Source of the DNA: an uncultured Treponema sp.
GTDB taxonomy: Bacteria; Spirochaetota; Spirochaetia; Treponematales; Treponemataceae
Length of the DNA stretch: 13,577 nucleotides
Assembly (NCBI GenBank): GCA_937900125.1
Contig: CALCEK010000178.1
Span: 1-13,577, forward strand
Direction: 5' to 3'
The position numbers and the translations under genes were made by a program. Below the pieces are notes generated by a model that was not told where the DNA came from, did no database searches, and saw only the letters and a list, made by a program, of their open reading frames with translations. Below, one piece after another: positions 7,848 to 13,577 of the stretch. How positions within the stretch are numbered: position 1 is the first letter of the stretch; each line of letters opens with the position of its first letter.

Positions 7848-7878
7848 GGAAAAAGGATGGTTTTCTAAGGGGATTAAA

Positions 7879-8406
7879 ATGGGTAGAAAAAAACTGCTGG
7901 GTGCGGCTGTAAGTTTATTTTTTAGTGTTTGTGCAGCTTCTGCAGCCGCAATTTCATTTCAAATTATACAACACGACTCTATTCAAGATGAAATCCGTTC
8001 TGCATCCTATGTTGTTGAAAATTCACTGTTTGATTATTTCTTTAACAGGGGCTACATTGCGACAAATTCTCCAACCGCAATAACTTCTTCTAGTGCAGAA
8101 GATAAAACGGTAATTTATGCCGCACTTTCTGAAGCCTCCGAAGGATTGTGTGACTATTTTATTTCTGTTGCAGTAGATTTTTCTGAAAATTCAACAAATC
8201 CGGCAGCTTTAATTCTTTCTAACATAAAACAGGTCAGCTGGAACGTTTACGATGTAAAAAAAGGTGAATTGCTTGCTTCTGGAAAAAAAGAGCCAAAGCT
8301 TACGCAAAGCAACAATAATGAGCGTGGCTTAAAGAATTTTATGTCAAACGTTGCTGTAGAAATAGAATCCTCCATTGCAAAAAAAGGAAATGCGAAAGGG
8401 TGGTAA
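7879..8406 (+). CDS. Exported protein of unknown function (175 residues)
   Basis: I do not recognise this family. The protein begins with a clear Sec signal peptide: basic MGRKK, a hydrophobic core LLGAAVSLFFSVCAASA, and probable cleavage near residues 22-24. The cysteine in FFSVC is not in a good lipobox, because position -1 is valine, so it is probably not a lipoprotein. The mature part, about 150 residues, mixes polar and hydrophobic segments without repeats. DEIRSASYVVENSLFDYFFNRGYIATNS and ISWNVYDVKKGELLASG-like strands suggest a small alpha/beta periplasmic domain. The ATG at 7879 follows AAGGGG with six-base spacing; an upstream TTG (7846) would add 11 residues before the signal peptide and is unlikely. 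Its stop is two bases before the next ATG, so it is probably co-translated with the SPOR protein and works in the same envelope process. Confidence 0.75.
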   Translation: MGRKKLLGAAVSLFFSVCAASAAAISFQIIQHDSIQDEIRSASYVVENSLFDYFFNRGYIATNSPTAITSSSAEDKTVIYAALSEASEGLCDYFISVAVDFSENSTNPAALILSNIKQVSWNVYDVKKGELLASGKKEPKLTQSNNNERGLKNFMSNVAVEIESSIAKKGNAKGW

Positions 8407-8407
8407 A

Positions 8408-11209
8408 ATGAAAAAAGTAGCTGCGTTTTTATCAGTTTTTACATTGAGTTTCTCATTGTTTGCGGCGACTACTTCCTATATTGACGGTGAAGTTATAGTG
8501 GCGGCAGCTGGAGAATTGCCACAAGGACTTTTTATTAAGGCTGTTGGTTATCTTCCTGGCGACAGTGTAAACGTAACAAACCCTGTAACTGGCACATCAA
8601 TGGAATTGCTGAATATTGGTCAACTTGATGAAGGACAGGGATTTGCAGTTATAATTTCTCAAGAAGCCGCGCAAAAATTAGGAATTTCTTCGGATTCGAT
8701 TTTGCAAATTAAACTTAGCAAACGCTCTGGTTCTTACGATAAAAGCGTAATTGGAACAGCAACACTTTCTCGCATTGCTTCAAGCACTTCTGCTTTAGTG
8801 GAATACGATAGCGTAAGCGAAAATGATGAAATTCCACAAACGCCTAAATCAGAAGCTACTGCGCAAGCAGTGCTTGTCTCTGAAAAAACTGAAACTTTTT
8901 CCCCCGCCTCCGCAGTAGACGAAGAGGTCTATACAGATACAGAGGATTTTTCTCCTATTTCCGAACAAATAAGTTCTGTTCCTGATGAAATTTCTGTCCC
9001 ACAAGGCACAGAAAATCAAATTGAAGAAAATTCGGAAGAAAAAATTGAAAATACCGATTTTCCGCCTTTTGCTTCACAAGATGAACTCTATACAGATGAC
9101 GAGATTCCGCTTGTGAGAGAAGAAGCAACACCGATTGCGCAAACTAAAGCGGAGGAAGAAAGTCCTCAGACGCAAAACGAAGATTTCCCGCTTCCGATTT
9201 CTGCATTGCAAGACGAACTCTATACAGATGACGAGATTCCGATTGTGACAGAAGAGGCAGAGCCGATTGCGCAGGCTAGAGCGGAGGAAGAAAAATCTCA
9301 AGCGCAAAAAGTGGATTCTAAAATTCCAGAAGAAGGGGAAAATCCCGCAGAAGTTTTGCCAAATGAAAGTTTTGTCGAGCCAGAATTTTTTGATTCTGAG
9401 AAAAAAGATGAAGAACTTGCAAAAACAGAACAATTTTACGCAGACGATGAGCTTCCGCTAGAAACCGAGGTAGAAAATCCTAAGACGCAAACTAAAGCGG
9501 AAGAGAAGATTGTTGAAACAGACTTAAAATCTCAAAATGAAGAAGCGATTGCGGATTTTCTTCCTTTAGACGATATTCCAATTTTAGAGGAAAATGCCGA
9601 AAGTCCAAAAGAAGAGCCTAGCATTGCTCAAGAAAAAAAGCCGAATCTTGAAGAAGAATATTTAGATAATTTTACAAATCCAGCTTTTGCGAACGATGAA
9701 ACAATTCCGCTTGAAGTTGTTGTAAAAGACGCAAAAGAAGAAGATGATTCTCCTTTTGAAGATGAAAAAATCGCATGGCTTCCCCCAGAAGAACTCAAAA
9801 AGGAAAATGCTTTAGAAAATGATTTACCGCTTCCTAATGTTTTTGACGATGATTCTTGGAAAGAAGAAAATCAAGCTACGGAAGAAAAGTTTGAACGCAT
9901 TGACAATTCAATTTTGCTCCCCGAAGCCATTATTATGCCAGTTTCTAACGATGATTTTGTCGAAAATGACCTTGAAGGCGAAGAAGTTATTCCGCAAGAA
10001 CCAGAAGAGGAAAACTCTCTAGAAATTATTATTCCTGTTGACATTTCTGACGCGATTTCTAATGAAGTTGAAGATGACCTTGAAGGCGAATTTGTTTATG
10101 ACCGCGACCCAGATATGCCCGAAACAGAAGAGCTTACAGCTGACCTTTCCGAGTTAGACCTTCCTTTTATCTCACCATATATTGTTCCAGAAGATGAAGT
10201 AGGCGAGACTGTTGACTGGACAGAACCTTCATCTGAGGACACAAGTACAGGTATTTTTGCACCCCATTCCCCCGATTCCGATGAAGAGGGCGAATATGTA
10301 ATTCCACACGAACCCACCGAAAGTGACGCAGAGCGAGAAATTGTAATTCCTGAAGAGCCACTAGAAAATGACGAGGACGGAGAAATCGTAATTCCTGAAG
10401 AACCCGCTGAAAGTGACGCAGAGGAAAATTTTGTAATTCCCGAAGATAAAACGGAGGAAAAAACCCCTGACGAAGATGAAGAGGGCGAATTTGTTTTCCC
10501 AGAGGAAAATGTTGAAGCGGAAGAACGTGGATTTGACGAAGACATTGATGGAATCCGAGATGAAGAGGGCGTAATTTTTGTGTTTGACGAAGAATTTGAA
10601 TCTGATTCTTTTGAAATTCCTGTTGAACCAAGCGAGGAATCAGAAAAAGAGGAAGTTCCTCCGCCTTACACCGAAATAATTTTAGTTCCTACAACAGAAA
10701 AAGTTCCTCCTTCAAGCGGAAAAACTAAAACTTCTACAGAAGTAATTCCTGTTCTTCCTTCGCCAGAAAAATCAGCTAAAGCTAAAGAAGAAGAGATTTT
10801 CTCTGAAATTCCTGTGGAAGATGTTTCTTCCTATGAAATTCCTGTGGAAATCCCAACGGAAGAGATTCCTTTTGACCAAAAAATCCCTGTAGAAGAAGAA
10901 ATCCCAGTAGAACCTGTAGAAGAAGAAATCGACATTTTTGAGGGAAAAGAAATTCCTGAAGCATACGTTTGTAAAGAATCTGCGCTAAAAGCAAATTCCT
11001 ACTATGTTCAGATTATAATTACCAATAAAGCTGGCTGTGACGAAATTGCAGAAAAATATGGACGAAAATACCCAATTATTTTTGTTCCAACATCAAGTGG
11101 CGCGTACAAAGTGCTAGTCGGACCTCTTACACGCGATGAATACGGCGTTGTTTTAGAACGATTTAAAGAATTTGGCTACAAAGGCGCATTCCTAAAACGT
11201 TCAAAATAA
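8408..11209 (+). CDS. Exported RlpA-like protein: degenerate double-psi beta-barrel, long acidic repeat linker, SPOR domain
   Basis: This 933-residue protein starts with a signal peptide (MKKVAAFLSVFTLSFSLFAA, cleavage near 20). Residues about 28-104 resemble the RlpA double-psi beta-barrel: ELPQG, GDSVNVTNPVTG, then EGQGFAVIISQEAAQKLGI. The catalytic histidine that RlpA lytic transglycosylases carry just before the LP-G motif is absent. Residues about 140-860 form a low-complexity, extremely acidic linker dominated by E, D, P, I and V, with several families of internal repeats. The last 72 residues form a SPOR domain (NSYYVQIII ... YKVLVGPLTRDEYGVV ... FGYKGAFL), which in known proteins binds glycan strands stripped of peptides. 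The ATG at 8408 follows AAAGGGTGG. The architecture recalls RlpA and, loosely, the acidic repeat protein Arp of Treponema pallidum; homology to Arp is a guess. Probable role: peptidoglycan binding or envelope organisation. Confidence 0.85.
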   Translation: MKKVAAFLSVFTLSFSLFAATTSYIDGEVIVAAAGELPQGLFIKAVGYLPGDSVNVTNPVTGTSMELLNIGQLDEGQGFAVIISQEAAQKLGISSDSILQIKLSKRSGSYDKSVIGTATLSRIASSTSALVEYDSVSENDEIPQTPKSEATAQAVLVSEKTETFSPASAVDEEVYTDTEDFSPISEQISSVPDEISVPQGTENQIEENSEEKIENTDFPPFASQDELYTDDEIPLVREEATPIAQTKAEEESPQTQNEDFPLPISALQDELYTDDEIPIVTEEAEPIAQARAEEEKSQAQKVDSKIPEEGENPAEVLPNESFVEPEFFDSEKKDEELAKTEQFYADDELPLETEVENPKTQTKAEEKIVETDLKSQNEEAIADFLPLDDIPILEENAESPKEEPSIAQEKKPNLEEEYLDNFTNPAFANDETIPLEVVVKDAKEEDDSPFEDEKIAWLPPEELKKENALENDLPLPNVFDDDSWKEENQATEEKFERIDNSILLPEAIIMPVSNDDFVENDLEGEEVIPQEPEEENSLEIIIPVDISDAISNEVEDDLEGEFVYDRDPDMPETEELTADLSELDLPFISPYIVPEDEVGETVDWTEPSSEDTSTGIFAPHSPDSDEEGEYVIPHEPTESDAEREIVIPEEPLENDEDGEIVIPEEPAESDAEENFVIPEDKTEEKTPDEDEEGEFVFPEENVEAEERGFDEDIDGIRDEEGVIFVFDEEFESDSFEIPVEPSEESEKEEVPPPYTEIILVPTTEKVPPSSGKTKTSTEVIPVLPSPEKSAKAKEEEIFSEIPVEDVSSYEIPVEIPTEEIPFDQKIPVEEEIPVEPVEEEIDIFEGKEIPEAYVCKESALKANSYYVQIIITNKAGCDEIAEKYGRKYPIIFVPTSSGAYKVLVGPLTRDEYGVVLERFKEFGYKGAFLKRSK
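9077..9292 (+). repeat. Two direct 84-bp coding repeats (132-bp period) in the acidic linker
   Basis: Copies at 9077-9160 and 9209-9292 are nearly identical in DNA and encode DELYTDDEIPLVREEATPIA and DELYTDDEIPIVTEEAEPIA respectively, each ending in KAEEE or RAEEE. A degenerate third copy lies at about 9430-9510 (YADDELPLETE ... TKAEEK) and a remnant (EEVYTDTED) at about 8920. Near-identity at the DNA level suggests recent duplication and possible length variation among strains. Confidence 0.85.
10281..10520 (+). repeat. Short tandem-like coding repeats of the GE-x-VIPEEP type
   Basis: About five 16-17-residue units of the form (D/E)GE(I/Y/F)VIPEEPxE(S/N)D occur here: GEYVIPHEPTESD, REIVIPEEPLEND, GEIVIPEEPAESD, ENFVIPEDKTEE and GEFVFPEENVEAE. 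An earlier outlier, GEEVIPQEPEEEN, lies near 9976. A further set of EIPVE motifs occupies about 10800-10930. All are acidic and proline-spaced, consistent with an extended linker. Confidence 0.75.
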
Positions 11210-11351
11210 CATCTATGTCGAATGTCGAGTTTTTTTTAAGGCAAACACGTGCGAATCTGTCATGTTGAGGCGAAGCCGAAACATCTATAGATTCTTCGGG
11301 CTACGCCCTCAGAATGACGAATTTCCGAAACTCGAAATTGAACCATCTATG
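11210..11351. repeat. Large imperfect palindromic intergenic repeat
   Basis: The core 11259-11318 is an inverted repeat of about 28-30 bases per arm: GTCATGTTGAG-GCGAAGCC-GAAACATCT matches the reverse complement of the right arm, GTCATTCTGAGGGCGTAGCCCGAAGAATCT, apart from a few substitutions and two single-base gaps. Outside it TCGAGTTT (11225-11232) pairs with AAACTCGA (11328-11335). The octamer CATCTATG occurs at both edges (11210-11217 and 11344-11351), and a near copy lies in the centre. It begins immediately after the SPOR gene stop and may act as a terminator or RNA hairpin. It resembles the dispersed GTCAT-TCTGAG palindromes of many bacterial genomes; this last point is from memory. 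Confidence 0.75.
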
Positions 11352-11430
11352 CCAAAAGAGACTTTTGTGGATTTTTAGAGATGCCCATAATTTTTGTAAC
11401 AAGCCCATTTTAAATACTTGATAATTTTAT

Positions 11431-11460
11431 TTGTCACCAGTGGTATTTATATGATAAAAT
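11431..11460 (+). promoter_or_regulatory. Predicted sigma-70 promoter for the GGDEF gene
   Basis: TTGTCA (11431-11436) and TAAAAT (11455-11460) each match the consensus at five of six positions, with an 18-base spacer. Transcription would begin near 11467, giving a leader of about 84 bases. The stretch 11352-11430 before it shows no gene. Confidence 0.45.
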
Positions 11461-11466
11461 AAACTT

Positions 11467-11550
11467 GAGCGGAAACAGGGAGACCGAACGGTCTATTCAC
11501 TGCAGTCACTTTAGAAAATAGGCTAAAGGAAATAGCAAGGGGGCTTTTTA
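11467..11550 (+). promoter_or_regulatory. Structured 5' leader upstream of the GGDEF gene
   Basis: The leader is much richer in G and C than the flanking AT-rich DNA. It contains two clean hairpins: AGACC-GAAC-GGTCT (11481-11494) and CTTTAG-(8)-CTAAAG (11509-11528). Between them is the palindrome ACTGCAGT (11499-11506), and AAGGGGG serves as ribosome site before the ATG. It could be a cis-regulatory RNA. It does not match the c-di-GMP-I consensus (no GACGCAAAGCC-like core). The GCGGAAACA at its start resembles the 5' end of c-di-GMP-II RNAs, but the required 3' pairing strand is not visible. Class unassigned. Confidence 0.35.
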
Positions 11551-12297
11551 ATGATAGGCAATCGTTTTACCTATTATGGTTATGAGCGAGACACTTTTTT
11601 TGACTGCATAGGTATGATTCGCTCTACAAACCGACGCCATATCCTTTTGCTAAACACTTGGTTTTTGCTTGTAAACCTTTTGTATTTGTTTTTTTCAATA
11701 ATGAATCTTTTTGGAGTAACGCAAGAAAGAGCGTGGTTTTACATTGTTTACCTATTTCTTTCAATCGTTTTTGACGTAATTTTGGGATTTTTCCCGCGTT
11801 TTTCCGAAAAATACAGCATTCCATTTGTGTACATTAGTATGTTTTTAATGCTTTCTTACGGAATTTTTACTTCAATGGCACAACCATATATGCCCGCTAC
11901 AATGTTTCTTGTGCTTTTGGCAATCAGCACACTTTCTTACATTGACAATATGTGGCGAATGCTTTTTATGGTGATTTTTTCGGCGGGAATGTTTTTAGTT
12001 TCATCATTTATGCTAAAAACTTTTTCCATTGCCTATCACGACGCTTACAATGTTTCAATAGTTGTTACGCTTGCAATCGGATTGCATTACACTTTTCAGC
12101 GGATGCGCGTTCAACAATTCATTTTGTACCAAAAAGACTTGCAAATTCAGCGCGAGCTTGAGGTAAAATCGAGTTTTGACACCCTTACATCACTTTTAAA
12201 CCGCGGAAGATTTTTTTCTATCGCCGAGGAAATTTTGCGTCATTCCAACGGCGAATACATGGCAATTTGTCTGCTAGATTTAGATGGTTTTAAAGAA
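11551..12297 (+). CDS. Membrane-anchored GGDEF-domain protein, probable diguanylate cyclase (3' truncated by chimeric join)
   Basis: About 249 authentic residues are present. Roughly residues 30-182 hold about six membrane helices (for example ILLLNTWFLLVNLLYLFFSI, IVYLFLSIVFDVILGFF, VIFSAGMFLVSSFML). A short helical stalk (QKDLQIQRELEVKSS) then leads into the start of a GGDEF domain: FDTLTSLLNRGRFF (D210, close to DxLTxLxNRR) and ICLLDLDGFK with the metal-binding aspartates. Family members continue with a KxIND-type sequence and the GGDEF active-site loop; here the sequence changes to GC-rich foreign DNA at about 12295-12300. The open frame runs on to 12543 but those last 80 or so residues are not part of the protein. 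Full-length activity as a c-di-GMP synthase is therefore inferred from the family only. The ATG at 11551 follows AAGGGGG. Confidence 0.85.
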
Positions 12298-12927
12298 AGG
12301 CCGTTCCCGAATGCCGATCACATCCGATTCGACGATGCCAACGGAAGAATCAGCGCCGGAGTCCGATTCGGATTCGGCGTCCTCCTCGGCCATGGCGCCC
12401 GGAAGCAGAGCGAGTGCAGGATCCGTACTGAGGCGATTAACCAGAATCTGAGCGGCATTGGTGAGCAGCAGGGTCCCGGCGGCAATGGTGAGGATCAGCA
12501 CAATAGAGAGCAGTACGCGGAGCGCTTTCTTGGGGAACCGTAAGGAAAAGGACTTTTGCGGAATCGCGGTGACCGCGATGCCGAAGCCGATTCCTGTGGC
12601 AAGCGCGCTGGCGCGGCTGCCGGTCATGGCCAGACAGATGAACATGGGTATGGCGGAAAGCAGATAAAGGATGCGGGTGAGCTTCTTTTCGCTGAGTGCG
12701 GCGCCAATCACCGTCATCATCATGGAAATGGTGAGGTGGGCGGCGGTGTAGTTTCGATGGCGGTCAAGGATTTCGAGCGCATTGGATTCCTCATCGATAC
12801 TGATGACTTTGTTCAGACCGATAAAATAGTCGGGTTTGAAAGCGGTGATCCGGACGCCCTGGGTCCCGCAGTAGATGCCCAGAATACTCAGGACAAAATA
12901 GACAATCGTCCAGGCGGTGATAAAGCA
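12295..12927. other. Foreign GC-rich segment (probable chimeric insert)
   Basis: Base composition jumps from AT-rich to clearly GC-rich at about 12295 and back at about 12925. The segment begins and ends in the middle of its own open frame and also interrupts a plus-strand gene on its left and a minus-strand gene on its right. It has no terminal repeats, integrase or transposase. A ligation or assembly chimera explains this better than horizontal transfer. Confidence 0.8.
12298..12924 (-). CDS. O-antigen ligase/polymerase-like membrane protein, internal fragment
   Basis: The minus strand is open across the whole segment, giving about 209 residues with neither a natural start nor a natural stop. 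Going N to C: hydrophobic AWTIVYFVLSILGIYCG, an RHRNYTAAHLTISM stretch, a second helix LYLLSAIPMFICLAMTGSRASALATGIGFG, a basic linker, VLLSIVLILTIAAGTLLL, and an acidic extracytoplasmic-looking loop with EEDAESESDSGADSS. The TGSRASALA motif after a membrane helix and the preceding H-R-N block are typical of the O-antigen ligase/Wzy polymerase superfamily. An ATG at 12723 is internal and should not be taken as the start. High GC at third positions sets it apart from all neighbours; the donor may be a GC-richer gut-type bacterium, which is a guess. Confidence 0.6.
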
Positions 12928-13576
12928 TTTTAAAAAACTTTCCTGCTATGTTGTCTGATTTGCGCAGTGCCAGCAAAAGCGCATCATCGGTAAAGGGTTC
13001 TATGGAGTCGGTTTTATTTGACCTAGAATTGTCTAAATAGATTCTTACAAAGTCTTTGATGAGATTAATGTCATCCTTCATCGGCTTAAAGAAGATGGTG
13101 CTCTCTTTTGCACCTGATCCACCCAGTTCACAAAATCGCTCAAGTCCTGCCGCCATCCAGTGTGGCATTAAGAGTTCCTGACTGTTAGGGTGTATTGTGA
13201 TAAGTATTTTGAAAAAACCATCAACAGAATTCTCTGTATTTCCATCAATAAAGTAGAATCGGAGGTCATCACAGAAAGCCCGTCTTTCGTTAAAATTCTG
13301 GTATTGTACTATTTTTTCTACTTCATCCAGTAATATAATACAGTTTGAGAAGGCAGCTTCTTTAAACAAGAGAACTAACTTATTAAAAATAAGTTGAAGC
13401 CCTTTTTTGCTCCATTCCATTTCACTATGATAACATGAAATGGCATTGAGAAATTCTTTATAGCCGAAAGAGAGTCGGTAAGATTGTGAACCTTCAAGAA
13501 AACCGATAGAATATAGTTTTTCTATAAGGTAATTGTTTATTTTCGGTAAATCAGCACCATGTTCTGTAAGCCACTT
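12926..13576 (-). CDS. P-loop/AAA-type ATPase fragment of unknown family (both ends missing)
   Basis: An uninterrupted frame of about 217 residues enters from the right edge and ends at the join near 12925. The Walker A motif would lie beyond the window. A Walker B-like CIILLDEVEKI is clear, followed by a strand with a polar end, FFKILITIHPNSQ (sensor-1-like), and a helical lid with IKDFVRIYLDNSRSN ... EPFTDDALLLALRKSDNIAGKFFKML, reminiscent of Cdc6/ORC-like or STAND-type lids. Before Walker B lies a segment that may be winged-helix or helical (INNYLIEKLYSIGFLEGSQSYRLSFG). An internal ATG at 13418-13420 is not the start, since the frame stays open to the edge. The ATPases of defence systems such as BREX are one possible home, but I cannot name the family. 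AT-rich composition resembles the spirochaete part, but common origin is unproven. Confidence 0.6.
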
Positions 13577-13577
13577 G

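Noticed and set aside
9077..9292. CRISPR-like direct repeats
   Set aside because: The repeats are in frame inside an acidic coding region, imperfect, too long and too few, with no unique spacers of constant length.
10096..10631. Antisense open frames (149 and 154 residues, serine- or glutamine/leucine-rich) opposite the acidic linker
   Set aside because: They mirror the repetitive GAA/GAG/GAT-rich coding strand of the SPOR protein, have no family resemblance and no credible ribosome site. They are composition shadows.
11467..11550. Firm assignment of the leader as a c-di-GMP riboswitch
   Set aside because: The c-di-GMP-I core is missing, and for class II only a short 5' match is seen without the pairing 3' strand. 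It is kept only as an unassigned leader.
12298..12543. Novel C-terminal extension of the GGDEF protein in the open frame up to 12543
   Set aside because: The extension is the wrong-strand reading of a GC-rich foreign segment whose real coding frame is on the minus strand; it is a product of the chimeric join.
12295..12927. Genomic island or mobile insertion
   Set aside because: There is no integrase, transposase, tRNA, terminal repeat or target duplication, and the segment is an internal slice of one gene. A chimera explains all of this.
12556..12933. Plus-strand frame of 125 residues in the GC-rich segment
   Set aside because: GC-rich DNA leaves long frames open by chance. The minus-strand frame has membrane helices and a TGSRASALA motif, so it is the real one.

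Overview
The window looks like a metagenome- or single-cell-type contig. About 12.3 kb comes from one low-GC, spirochaete-like genome, most plausibly a Treponema relative. The reasons are the ruvB-queA pair, a soluble CapD/DegT sugar-nucleotide pair, an RlpA/SPOR-type exported protein with a huge acidic linker, and an intergenic palindrome of a type I associate with Treponema-like genomes. The taxonomy is inference. The contig is not clean. Bases 1-26 are Illumina adapter. Near 12295 the sequence switches abruptly to a GC-rich segment of about 630 bp carrying the inside of another organism's membrane protein gene. Near 12925 it switches again to an AT-rich fragment of an ATPase gene. Anything that spans those joins should be treated as artefact.

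Layout: 28-1567 (+) holds the 3' half of ruvB overlapping queA. Positions 1572-7706 (-) hold one tightly packed five-gene operon, read right to left: capD-like UDP-sugar 4,6-dehydratase, DegT/PglE-type aminotransferase, then the molybdopterin, 2Fe-2S and FAD subunits of a xanthine-dehydrogenase-family enzyme. Every adjacent pair overlaps by 4-14 bases. queA and the FAD-subunit gene converge with 4 bases between their stop codons. A divergent promoter region (7707-7878) separates this operon from a (+) pair: a small exported protein of unknown function and a 933-residue exported protein with a degenerate double-psi beta-barrel, a roughly 720-residue acidic repeat linker and a C-terminal SPOR domain. 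The 341-base gap after it (11210-11550) holds a large imperfect palindrome, a promoter and a structured leader in front of a membrane-bound GGDEF gene, which is cut off by the chimeric join before its GGDEF signature.

How the genes fit together: CapD and DegT would make a UDP-4-amino-sugar for glycan or glycoprotein synthesis. The molybdenum hydroxylase lies downstream in the same transcript with no molybdenum-cofactor genes visible. Its cofactor-binding motifs are unusually diverged: the glycine-rich loop of the large subunit is replaced and a C-x-C cluster motif has become C-C. This operon is the best candidate for undescribed biology here. The exported pair is probably envelope or peptidoglycan related. 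I see no mobile element with a transposase, no CRISPR array, no tRNA and no rRNA.
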